Positions 26,373 through 34,048 of a DNA stretch of 64,000 nucleotides are shown one piece after another. The DNA comes from an uncultured Steroidobacter sp. (GTDB lineage: Bacteria > Pseudomonadota > Gammaproteobacteria > Steroidobacterales > Steroidobacteraceae), in assembly GCA_938008435.1 (NCBI GenBank), contig CALLKK010000023.1, positions 14,116 to 78,115 on the forward strand, written 5' to 3'. Under the pieces are notes generated by a model, which saw only the letters and a list, made by a program, of their open reading frames with translations, was not told the origin of the DNA and searched no databases. The translations under genes and the position numbers were made by a program. How positions within the stretch are numbered: position 1 is the first letter of the stretch; the number at the start of each line of letters is the position of its first letter.

Positions 26373-26612
26373 ATGCGTATAGCAAAACCCCTCCTTCTCA
26401 TCACGACGCCCATCGGCGTCGTGTTGGGCGTCAAAGAAGCCTTCCGGCTGACCGGCGGCCTGGCATTCTTGATGATCGCGCTGCTGCTGATGATCGGCGC
26501 AGCCATGGCCATGCTCGTGCACACGATCCGTAAGGAAGAAGCACAAGCCCAGGCGGCTGCTGCCGAAGCAGAGCTCAAGTCCTCGGCCGGCGATTCCAAG
26601 GAATCCGCATGA
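26373..26612 (+). CDS. Small two-helix membrane protein, function unknown
   Basis: This 79-residue protein has two hydrophobic segments (about residues 6-20 and 29-50) and then a charged, alanine-rich tail (KEEAQAQAAAAEAELK) likely to be helical in the cytoplasm. I do not recognise a family. Its stop overlaps the start of the next small membrane protein (ATGA), which suggests they are made together. A perfect 10-bp inverted repeat (CACGACGCCC/...GGCGTCGTG) lies within codons 10-17 and might form a hairpin in the message. Confidence 0.65.
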   Translation: MRIAKPLLLITTPIGVVLGVKEAFRLTGGLAFLMIALLLMIGAAMAMLVHTIRKEEAQAQAAAAEAELKSSAGDSKESA

Positions 26613-26809
26613 TCAAGGTTCTCATCCTCGTTACGTTGGTTGCCATCATCGTCAGCCTTGGGCAGGCGCTCTTCAGCATGACGGCCGGTCCGAGCGACAA
26701 CAAGAAGATGGTTCGTGCCCTCACCGTTCGCATCAGCCTGTCGGTTGCGCTGTTCGTGCTGCTCCTCATCGGCTGGCGCTTCGGTGTGCTGACTCCCCAC
26801 GGTCTGTAA
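26609..26809 (+). CDS. DUF2909-like twin-helix membrane protein
   Basis: This protein of 66 residues has two helices. The pattern VSLGQALFSMTAG, then KKMVRALTVRISLSVALF, then FGVLTPHGL matches the DUF2909 family, whose genes in other gammaproteobacteria often sit near cytochrome oxidase assembly genes. That neighbourhood is absent here. It is translationally coupled to the preceding small gene, and the MocR-type regulator follows after nine bases. The biochemical role is unknown. Confidence 0.78.
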   Translation: MIKVLILVTLVAIIVSLGQALFSMTAGPSDNKKMVRALTVRISLSVALFVLLLIGWRFGVLTPHGL

Positions 26810-26818
26810 TCGTCTGAT

Positions 26819-28234
26819 GTGACCCGGTATCGCGAGCTGGCCCGCGAGCTAGCGGATCTGATCCGCCAAGGGACTTTGCGTCCCGGCGATCGCGTGCCCT
26901 CGGTACGCACGCTCTGCCGCGAGCGCGGCTTGAGCCCCGCAACGACGATGCGTGCGTACGAGGAGCTCGAAGCGGAAGGTCTCATCGAAGCACGCCCGCG
27001 CTCCGGGTATTACGTGAGCGCCCGGTGGCAGCGTCCGCATCGTGCGCCGGAGCACGCCAAGCCCTCGAGCCGCAGCACGCGCGTCGAAGTCGACGAGCTG
27101 ATCTTCGAAATTCTCGAGTCCACCCGCGAGCATCAGGTGGTGCCGCTCGGCTCGGCTTTTCCGAGCCCAGTGCTGTTTCCATGGTCCAAGCTTGCGCGCT
27201 ATCTCGGCAGCAGCGCTCGCCACATGGATCCGTGGAATACCGTCGAAAGTCTGCCGCCGGGCAACGACGATCTGCGGCGCCAGATCGCGCAACGTTACCT
27301 CGCGCACGGCGTCACGATTTCCATCGACGAGATCGTCATCACGAGCGGCGCGCTCGAAGCGTTGAACCTCGCACTGGCGATTCTCACGCGGCCCGGCGAT
27401 ACGGTGGCGATCGAATCGCCCGCGTTTTATGGGTGCCTGCAAGCGGTGCAGGCAGCGGGTTTGCGGGCGGTGGAGATTCCGACGCATCCGAGCGACGGCG
27501 TCGATATCGGCGCGCTCGCCGCGGCGATCGCCAAGCACGACATCAAGGCGTGCTGGTTCATGACGACGCTGCAAAATCCGACCGGCGCAACGATGTCGGC
27601 CGACGTTAAACGCGAGCTCGTCGCCCTGCTCGCCAAGCACGAAATCCCGCTCATCGAAGACGACGTGTACGCCGAGCTCTACTTCGGCGAGGAGCGGCCG
27701 AAACCGGCGAAGGCCTTCGACACGCGCGGACTCGTTCTGAGCTGCAGCTCGTTCTCGAAGAGCTTGGCGCCCGGTTACCGCCTCGGTTGGGTGGCGGCCG
27801 GACGGTTCGCCAAAGCGCTCGAGCGACGCAAGTTCACGACCTCCCTCGCGACGAGCATCCCGATTCAGAACGCGCTGGCGCTCGCGCTGCGCCACGAACC
27901 TTACGAAGCGCATTTCGAACGCTTGCGGCGTGCGTTTCAGTTGCAGCAGCGCGAAATGCTGGCGAGTGTGCGCAGGCATTTCCCCGTCAGCCATCGCATC
28001 ACCGTGCCGAACGGCGGCTATTTCATGTGGGTGCAGCTCGACGACAATGTCGATGCGCTCGAGGTGCAGCGTCTCGCGCTCGCGAAGAACATCAGCGTCG
28101 CACCGGGACCTATGTTTTCCGCGCGGCGCGAATTCCAGAACTTCCTGCGCCTGAATTACGGCCATCCATGGAACGCTGCCATGGACCGGGCCATTGCCGA
28201 ACTGGGCAGCATCATCCGCGCGGTCGCGCGTTAG
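26819..28234 (+). CDS. MocR-type regulator: GntR helix-turn-helix plus PLP aminotransferase domain
   Basis: The first 70 residues are a GntR winged helix (RPGDRVPSVRTLCRERGLSP). From about residue 110 on there is a class I aminotransferase-like domain with the cofactor lysine in SSFSKSLAPGYRLGW (Lys314). MocR proteins usually control nearby genes for vitamin B6, amino-acid or amine metabolism; no such neighbour stands out here, so the target is unclear. The start is a GTG at 26819, nine bases past the previous stop. At 471 residues it is full length. Confidence 0.88.
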   Translation: MTRYRELARELADLIRQGTLRPGDRVPSVRTLCRERGLSPATTMRAYEELEAEGLIEARPRSGYYVSARWQRPHRAPEHAKPSSRSTRVEVDELIFEILESTREHQVVPLGSAFPSPVLFPWSKLARYLGSSARHMDPWNTVESLPPGNDDLRRQIAQRYLAHGVTISIDEIVITSGALEALNLALAILTRPGDTVAIESPAFYGCLQAVQAAGLRAVEIPTHPSDGVDIGALAAAIAKHDIKACWFMTTLQNPTGATMSADVKRELVALLAKHEIPLIEDDVYAELYFGEERPKPAKAFDTRGLVLSCSSFSKSLAPGYRLGWVAAGRFAKALERRKFTTSLATSIPIQNALALALRHEPYEAHFERLRRAFQLQQREMLASVRRHFPVSHRITVPNGGYFMWVQLDDNVDALEVQRLALAKNISVAPGPMFSARREFQNFLRLNYGHPWNAAMDRAIAELGSIIRAVAR

Positions 28235-28277
28235 CGACCGGTTGCCGTAACGGCCAGCGTCCCTGTAGACGCTGCCG

Positions 28278-28820
28278 GTGAACGACATGAACCGAAAGAT
28301 CTGGACTATCGGTCATTCGAGCCACGAGCTGGCCGAGCTCCTGTCGATATTGGCCGCGTATGGCATCGAGGCGATCGCCGATGTGCGGCGTTTCCCGGGA
28401 TCGAAGCGTCATCCGCAATTCGGTCGCGCGGCGCTCGAAGCATCGCTGCAGGCTCAAGGCTTGCGCTACGTGTGGCTGCCCGAGCTCGGGGGACGCCGCA
28501 CGGCGCGTCCGGATTCGCCGAATTACGCGTGGCGCGATGCGGCTTTCCGCGGTTATGCGGACCACATGGCCACCGAGGAATTCGAGCGCGGCCTGACGGC
28601 GCTGATCGAGCTCGCGAGCACGCAGCGCACGGCGATCATGTGTGCCGAGCTGCTCTGGTGGCGCTGCCACCGCGCGCTGATCGCAGACGCCCTCAAGGCG
28701 CGCGGCTTCGAGGTGATCCACATTCAGAGCGTGAATCAGAGCCTCGAGCATCCCTTCACCGAGCCGGCGCGCATCGTGGACGGCAAGCTCACCTACCGAC
28801 CCGACGGTCAGCTCTTCTAA
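28278..28820 (+). CDS. DUF488 domain protein
   Basis: A 180-residue protein with the DUF488 hallmarks: WTIGHSSHELAELLSIL at the N-terminus, ADVRRFPGSKRHPQF, and CAELLWWRCHRALIAD, in which the conserved Cys/Trp/Cys-His region occurs. The family is common and has no established function. The start may be GTG 28278 or the ATG three codons later. Its last 32 bases overlap the end of the MarR-family gene on the opposite strand. Confidence 0.82.
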   Translation: MNDMNRKIWTIGHSSHELAELLSILAAYGIEAIADVRRFPGSKRHPQFGRAALEASLQAQGLRYVWLPELGGRRTARPDSPNYAWRDAAFRGYADHMATEEFERGLTALIELASTQRTAIMCAELLWWRCHRALIADALKARGFEVIHIQSVNQSLEHPFTEPARIVDGKLTYRPDGQLF

Positions 28821-29241
28821 CGACGACGAATGGCCCGCTGCGCGGCGAGGAACGCTTCTGAACGGCCAGCAACTCGTCGCGGTGCAGCTCGACGAGTCGC
28901 TCGAGCTTGCGTTCGCCCTTCTCGGTCAGCCGGACGAGGACGCGCCGCCGGTCCGCCTCATCAGTGCGCCTCTCGACCAAACCCTGCTGCTCGCAGCGCG
29001 TCACCAGCGCGACGACACCGTGATGCTTGGCCTGCAGTCGCTCGGCCAGCTCCGTTACCGTGGCCATGTCGCGGCCCGGGTAGCCTTTGAGCTGCAGCAT
29101 GAGCTGATACTGCAAAGGCGTTAGGCCGTGGCGTCGGCTGAGCTCCTCGCTATGACGTAGAAAGCGCCGCAACTGGTAACGGAAATCGGCGAGCGTCTCG
29201 TACTGCTTCTTCGAAATCCGCGAGTGTTCTTGCGAGGACAT
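28789..29241 (-). CDS. MarR-family transcriptional regulator
   Basis: This 150-residue winged-helix regulator has the MarR core: GLTPLQYQLMLQLKGYPG (entry helix), VTELAERLQAKHHGVVALV (recognition helix), and the wing DEADRRRVLVRLTEKGE. There is one cysteine in the recognition region (VTRCEQQGL), but the N-terminal cysteine of OhrR sensors is not present. A good ribosome site (CGGAGCAGCG) precedes ATG 29241. It is divergent from the 1-Cys peroxiredoxin gene, and the shared 187-base spacer makes peroxide or thiol-linked control of that gene a reasonable guess. Confidence 0.85.
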   Translation of the reverse strand: MSSQEHSRISKKQYETLADFRYQLRRFLRHSEELSRRHGLTPLQYQLMLQLKGYPGRDMATVTELAERLQAKHHGVVALVTRCEQQGLVERRTDEADRRRVLVRLTEKGERKLERLVELHRDELLAVQKRSSPRSGPFVVVRRADRRVGR

Positions 29242-29428
29242 CGCTGCTCCGATGGGGCGGCCGGCATGCCGCCGGGGCGCATCCTCTTATGCCGCGAGCG
29301 CTCCGTCCAGTGCGGCCGCGCTATTCCTGCCAGGCATATCGTCAAGCCCAAGATATTGGTTCCCATCATCTTGTGAGGTGTTAGCCTGCTCCATCACAAC
29401 TGGCAGCGTACCGAGTAGGAGACCAACA

Positions 29429-30061
29429 ATGGCGCTACAGATTGGCGATACCGCACCCGACTTCGAGGCGAATACGACCCAGGGCCCGATTCGATTCCAC
29501 GAATGGCTGGGCAACTCGTGGGGCATTCTGTTCTCGCATCCGAAGGACTTCACCCCCGTCTGCACGACCGAGCTCGGCTACACGGAAAAGCTCCGCCCCG
29601 AGTTCGAGAAGCGCAACGTGAAAGTGATCGGTCTGTCGGTCGACAGCGTCGAGGACCATGAGCGCTGGGCGGACGACATCGAGGCGACGCAAGGCGCCCG
29701 TCCCCGCTTCCCGCTGATCGGCGATCCCGATCGCAAGATCGCAACGCTCTACGGGATGCTGCATCCGAAGGCGAGCGCGACGCTCACCGTGCGCTCGGTG
29801 TTCTTCATCGACCCGCAGAAGGTCATCCGCGCGACGATCACTTACCCGGCCAGCACCGGCCGTAACTTCGACGAGATCCTGCGCGTGGTCGACTCGCTGC
29901 AGCTCACCGACTCGTACAAGGTCGCAACGCCCGTCAACTGGAAGCGCGGCGACGAAGTGATCATCGTGCCGTCGCTCTCCAACGAAGAGGCGCGCAAGCT
30001 CTTCCCGCAAGGCTGGAACGAGCAGCGCCCGTATCTGCGCACGCTCAAACTGCCGAGCTAA
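29429..30061 (+). CDS. 1-Cys peroxiredoxin (Prx6 type)
   Basis: This 210-residue peroxidase has the peroxidatic cysteine in DFTPVCTTELG (Cys45) and no other cysteine in the protein, so it is a true 1-Cys enzyme needing an external thiol for recycling. Downstream family features are DRKIATLYGM, RSVFFIDPQKVIRA and a C-terminal extension typical of Prx6. I chose ATG 29429 because of the ribosome site GTAGGAGACC; the frame upstream is a shadow. It is probably controlled by the divergent MarR gene (inference). Confidence 0.93.
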   Translation: MALQIGDTAPDFEANTTQGPIRFHEWLGNSWGILFSHPKDFTPVCTTELGYTEKLRPEFEKRNVKVIGLSVDSVEDHERWADDIEATQGARPRFPLIGDPDRKIATLYGMLHPKASATLTVRSVFFIDPQKVIRATITYPASTGRNFDEILRVVDSLQLTDSYKVATPVNWKRGDEVIIVPSLSNEEARKLFPQGWNEQRPYLRTLKLPS

Positions 30062-30289
30062 GAGAGGCTTGCAGAATCGCGGATCGAAGGTGTGGGTCGG
30101 CAAGGATGAGCCCGCGCCTTCGATCCGCGAACAAGCTGGCTACGGACGACAGGCTCCAGGCGACGGCAAGAGAGAAAACGCGTACCTCGTCCTTGGCTTG
30201 AGCTACAGTGGGCGGGCTACGGGAAAACAGTAAAGGCGCGCAATGCGCGCCCATCTACATCCTACAGCTTAGAGCCTACAGGCTAGAGA

Positions 30290-30814
30290 TCACGCCGCAT
30301 TTCCCCCAGGCGGCGTATTGGTCACCGGCGCATAGTGACTGAGCCACATTACGAGCTGCGCGGTGCCTTCGGTCACGGTTCGCACGTGCGCCGGGTAACC
30401 CACTAGCACCGCAAGCGGCGCCGTGGCGCGCAGCACCCCGCACAGACTCGTCAGCTCCGCATCGCTGATGTCGGCCCCGCGCCGTACGAGGTCGATGCGC
30501 AGCCGTGTGAAGTACGCCGGACGACAACGGATGCGCAAACCCATGTACGGTTCTTCGAGCTGTTCCGCGTTCTGTCGGTAGCGGACTTTCGGCGGGCCGA
30601 CTTGGATATTGTTTCCGTACATGTCGCGCAAGACCGAAAGCGGCTCTTCGAGCGCCATCTCGGTTTCGGCCAACAGCGTCAGGCCGCGCGGCGACGCTTC
30701 GGCCGCGACATCATGGCCGGGTCGCAAGACCTCCAGCGCCTTACGTGCAAATGCGAGATTGAACCGAGGCGGACGGTACGAACACTCGCACTCGATGGGA
30801 AATTCGGGGTACAT
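30290..30814 (-). CDS. Stand-alone EF-G domain III plus domain V protein
   Basis: This 174-residue protein is not in any named family I know, but it reads as two pieces of elongation factor G joined directly. Residues about 18-80 follow EF-G domain III (PRFNLAFARKALEVL, then MALEEPLSVLRDMYG, then NNIQVGPPKVRYRQ). Residues about 87-164 follow domain V (EEPYMGLRIRCRP, then IDLVRRGADISDAE, then APLAVLVGYPAHVRTVTEG, then SHYAPV). The GTP-binding domain I, domain II and domain IV are missing, so it cannot act as a translocase. The ATG has an AGGAGAG ribosome site nine bases away, and the sequence shows no decay. A ribosome-binding, competing or protective role is speculation. Confidence 0.65.
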   Translation of the reverse strand: MYPEFPIECECSYRPPRFNLAFARKALEVLRPGHDVAAEASPRGLTLLAETEMALEEPLSVLRDMYGNNIQVGPPKVRYRQNAEQLEEPYMGLRIRCRPAYFTRLRIDLVRRGADISDAELTSLCGVLRATAPLAVLVGYPAHVRTVTEGTAQLVMWLSHYAPVTNTPPGGNAA

Positions 30815-31323
30815 CGCTCATTACTCTCCTGCCGATACGCGTATGCCGATCCTCGATCGGCCAGTCAGGAGCCCCGGCTTCAGCACCGTGCGGTGCTAAA
30901 GCCGGGCGAGCGAAGGAAAGATGAGAACGAACCAGACGTCGCTTGACGCAACGACGCGCAGGATCGCGCTGCCCGAATGCGAGCTATGAATGGCGGCGAG
31001 CTTTGCACGTGACATGATTGTGTTATAGCTCACGGGGCTCGCTTTGCAAGCAGCGCACTCCTTGACGGCACGCCGCAAATTCATATCCTGCAATCATGAG
31101 GCTTGGCCACACCTGCTTCTCTCTGCTGCGCTCGACGGGACGGCTCATCCAGGGCCGATATCCCCGGGCGTAGCTTGCGGAACACGCCCGGGGTCATTCC
31201 CTGAGGCGTCGCCTCTTACCGCACCTTCTCCGCCAATCCCGGTTGCCTTACCGATTTCGCTGCCGCAGCGCCGCGCAGGCGATCGCCTGGACGGCCGGCT
31301 ATTACCATTGTCGAGAAACCACC

Positions 31324-32670
31324 GTGCCGAACATTCGCGCCCGAATCGAACAGATCATCAATGACGTCATCCGCCGCAACCGCGGCGAAACCGAGTTCCA
31401 CCAGGCCGTCCGCGAAGTCGTCGAATCCTTGGAGCCGGTGCTGCGCAAGTACCCGCACTACGCCGAGCACAAGATCATCGAGCGCATCTGCGAGCCGGAG
31501 CGCCAGATCATCTTCCGCGTGCCGTGGCAGGACGATCGCGGCGAGGTGCACATCAATCGGGGCTTCCGCGTCGGATTCAACAGCGCGCTCGGTCCGTACA
31601 AGGGCGGCATCCGTTTCCACCCGTCCGTCTATCTCGGCATCGTGAAGTTCCTCGGCTTCGAGCAGGTCTTCAAGAACGCGCTCACCGGCATGCCGATCGG
31701 CGGCGCGAAGGGCGGCGCGGATTTCGATCCGAAAGGCCGTTCCGAGAACGAAGTGATGCGCTTCTGCCAGAGCTTCATGACCGAGCTCTATCGGCATCTC
31801 GGCGAATACACGGACGTGCCGGCCGGCGACATCGGCGTCGGCACGCGCGAGATCGGCTACATGTTCGGTCAGTACAAGCGCATCACCAATCGCTACGAGT
31901 CGGGCGTGATCACCGGCAAGAGCCCGCATTGGGGCGGCGCGCTCGTGCGTCGCGAGGCGACAGGCTACGGTCTCGTGTACTTCCTGGCGGAGATGCTCAA
32001 GGCGCGCGGCGAGTCGCTCGAGGGCAAGACGTGCATCGTCTCCGGCTCGGGCAACGTCGCGATCTACGCGATCCAGAAGCTCCAGATGCTGGGCGCAAAG
32101 GTGGTCGCGTGCTCAGATTCGGAGAGCGCCGTCTACGATCCTCATGGCATCAATCTCGACACGCTGATCCAGCTGAAGGAAGTCGAGCGCAAGCGGCTAC
32201 GTTGTTACGCCGAAACGCACACCCATGCGAAGGTGCTCGCCCCGAGCGCGCTCTGGACGATCCCCTGCGATGTCGCCCTGCCCTGCGCGACGCAAAACGA
32301 GCTCAACGAGGAGTCGGTCGCAGCACTGCTCAAGAACGGCTGCATCGCGGTGGCGGAAGGCGCGAACATGCCGACGACGCCGGGCGGCATCCGCATGCTC
32401 ATGGAAGCGGGCGTGGCCTTCGGGCCGGGCAAAGCAGCCAATGCAGGCGGCGTGGCGACGAGCGCGCTCGAAATGCAGCAGAACGCGAGCCGCGATGCGT
32501 GGACGTTCGAGCACACCGAGCAGCGCCTGCAGGAGATCATGAGCCGCATTCATCAGGACTGCCATGCGGCCGCCGAAGAATTCGGCAGCCCGGGCAACTA
32601 CGTCCTCGGCGCGAACGTCGTGGGCTTCCGGCGTGTTGCCGAAGCGATGCTCGCCTTCGGCGTGATCTGA
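31324..32670 (+). CDS. gdhA: NADP-type glutamate dehydrogenase
   Basis: This enzyme converts 2-oxoglutarate, ammonium and NAD(P)H to glutamate. The 448-residue protein (GTG start at 31324) matches the hexameric 50-kDa class: the glutamate-site motif PIGGAKGGADFDPKG with its catalytic lysine, GDIGVGTREIGYM, the dinucleotide fold at IVSGSGNVAIYAI, and the closing AGGVATSALEMQQNA. The ribosome site is weak. The gene stands alone between the EF-G-like gene and tRNA genes. Confidence 0.93.
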   Translation: MPNIRARIEQIINDVIRRNRGETEFHQAVREVVESLEPVLRKYPHYAEHKIIERICEPERQIIFRVPWQDDRGEVHINRGFRVGFNSALGPYKGGIRFHPSVYLGIVKFLGFEQVFKNALTGMPIGGAKGGADFDPKGRSENEVMRFCQSFMTELYRHLGEYTDVPAGDIGVGTREIGYMFGQYKRITNRYESGVITGKSPHWGGALVRREATGYGLVYFLAEMLKARGESLEGKTCIVSGSGNVAIYAIQKLQMLGAKVVACSDSESAVYDPHGINLDTLIQLKEVERKRLRCYAETHTHAKVLAPSALWTIPCDVALPCATQNELNEESVAALLKNGCIAVAEGANMPTTPGGIRMLMEAGVAFGPGKAANAGGVATSALEMQQNASRDAWTFEHTEQRLQEIMSRIHQDCHAAAEEFGSPGNYVLGANVVGFRRVAEAMLAFGVI

Positions 32671-32806
32671 CGGATGACCGGTGCGCGTCGAGTGGCAAAT
32701 GCTGCAAGCGGCACTTGCACACTTGACGCGCAGCGGGGCACTGTGAGGTAAACTATTGCGCACGGCGTCACGCAGCTGACGCCACGCCAAAAAGGCCGAG
32801 ACGTTC

Positions 32807-32834
32807 TTGACAGTCGTACGGCCAACCCTAGAAT
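32807..32834 (+). promoter_or_regulatory. Sigma-70 promoter of tRNA-Gly
   Basis: TTGACA (32807-32812), a 16-base spacer and TAGAAT (32829-32834) form a near-consensus promoter 43 bases before the tRNA-Gly gene, as expected for a strongly transcribed stable RNA. Confidence 0.8.
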
Positions 32835-32877
32835 AGCGAGTCTCTTTGCGGCGCGGCTCTCGCGCCGGAAGGCGTAT

Positions 32878-32953
32878 GCGGGAATAGCTCAGTTGGTAGA
32901 GCGCAACCTTGCCAAGGTTGAGGTCGCGAGTTCGAGCCTCGTTTCCCGCTCCA
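32878..32953 (+). tRNA. tRNA-Gly(GCC)
   Basis: This 76-base gene has encoded CCA: acceptor GCGGGAA/TTCCCGC, a normal D arm, anticodon stem CAACC/GGTTG with loop TTGCCAA (anticodon GCC), and T arm with TTCGAGC. It is followed by a stable hairpin and then tRNA-Cys. Confidence 0.97.
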
Positions 32954-32959
32954 GTTTCA

Positions 32960-32989
32960 GCGAACCCCGGGCCTGATCCCGGGGTTCGC
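32960..32989 (+). terminator. Hairpin between tRNA-Gly and tRNA-Cys
   Basis: GCGAACCCCGGG and CCCGGGGTTCGC make a 12-bp stem with a six-base loop, seven bases past the tRNA-Gly CCA end. The tail (GCTTTAG) is T-poor, so it may be a processing or weak termination signal and not a full stop before tRNA-Cys. Confidence 0.5.
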
Positions 32990-33033
32990 GCTTTAGGGGC
33001 TGGATGACACTCTCGCCTTCCACGACCGCCTAA

Positions 33034-33107
33034 GGCTAGGTGGCAGAGTGGTTATGCAGCGGCCTGCAAAGCCGTGTACGCCGGTTCGATTCCGACCCTA
33101 GCCTCCA
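33034..33107 (+). tRNA. tRNA-Cys(GCA)
   Basis: This is a 74-base gene with encoded CCA: acceptor GGCTAGG/CCTAGCC, anticodon loop CTGCAAA (anticodon GCA) on stem GCGGC/GCCGT, and a T arm with TTCGATT. The 275 bases after it up to the pgsA stop hold no gene that I can see. Confidence 0.96.
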
Positions 33108-33382
33108 CTCACTTCCTTTGCCACCGTTGGATCGGCGGACAGCCTACGCTTCAGTTGGCGAGCGTGCCGTTGCATTCATTGGCGGACTCGAAGCCACGTC
33201 GAAAAAGAACGATCTTCTTACTGCCAGCTGCAAAGCACTATCCCTCGCAGGGGCAAGCGTCGCGCTTCCGCGATCGCGCGCAGACGATGTTCAGCGCAAT
33301 CGTTGATTACGGGCGCGGAGGCGATGTTTGAAGCGACGTCCCTAGCCTGGCGCTCTTCCAGGCCAAAGCGCCGTTTGCGCGT

Positions 33383-34048
33383 TCAACGCGTCAGGTCGCT
33401 CCAGGACGCCCTGAGATACATCACCATGGACCACAGCGTGAGCACTGCGGCGGCCACGAGGCAGTACAAGCCGACTTCGAAGGCAGGCAGGATCCAGACG
33501 TCGTCGCGGAACAGCATCATCGACAACCCGGTCATCTGCAGGCCGGTCTTCCACTTGCCGATCCACGAGACGGCGACTTTGCCGCGCGCGCCGATCTCCG
33601 CCATCCACTCGCGCAACGCGGAAATGGTGATCTCGCGTCCGACGATCACGGCAGCGGTGAGCGTGATCAGCATGTGCGGATCGAACTCGATGAACTTGAG
33701 CATCGGCGGGTCGTAGCTCACGAGCAGGATCAGCGCCGTCGCCACCATGAGCTTGTCGGCGACCGGATCGAGGAACGCGCCGAGTGCGGAGGTCTGGCGG
33801 AGCTTGCGCGCCAAGTAGCCGTCGAGCGAATCGGTGAGCGCCGCGAGGATGAAGACGATCGCGGCGGCGGCATTCGACCAGCGATACGGCAGGTAGAAGA
33901 GCACGACGACGAGCGGGATCATCACGATCCGCGCAACCGTCAGGACGTTGGCAATCGGGAAGCTCACGCGCGGAATTGTAGTCGCTCGCGCCGCGTCACG
34001 CCCGTGTGCGGGCGTATTCGCCTGCGCTGCCGTCTTCATCGCACTCAT
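33383..34048 (-). CDS. pgsA: CDP-diacylglycerol-glycerol-3-phosphate phosphatidyltransferase
   Basis: PgsA makes phosphatidylglycerophosphate, the committed step to phosphatidylglycerol and cardiolipin, in the inner membrane. The CDP-alcohol phosphatidyltransferase signature is complete: DSLDGYLARKLRQTSALG then AFLDPVADK, with all three metal-binding aspartates. Several hydrophobic helices follow. ATG 34048 overlaps the uvrC stop as ATGA, supporting this start; it gives a 25-residue polar N-terminal tail longer than most relatives. uvrC-pgsA linkage is ancient in proteobacteria. Confidence 0.93.
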   Translation of the reverse strand: MSAMKTAAQANTPAHGRDAARATTIPRVSFPIANVLTVARIVMIPLVVVLFYLPYRWSNAAAAIVFILAALTDSLDGYLARKLRQTSALGAFLDPVADKLMVATALILLVSYDPPMLKFIEFDPHMLITLTAAVIVGREITISALREWMAEIGARGKVAVSWIGKWKTGLQMTGLSMMLFRDDVWILPAFEVGLYCLVAAAVLTLWSMVMYLRASWSDLTR

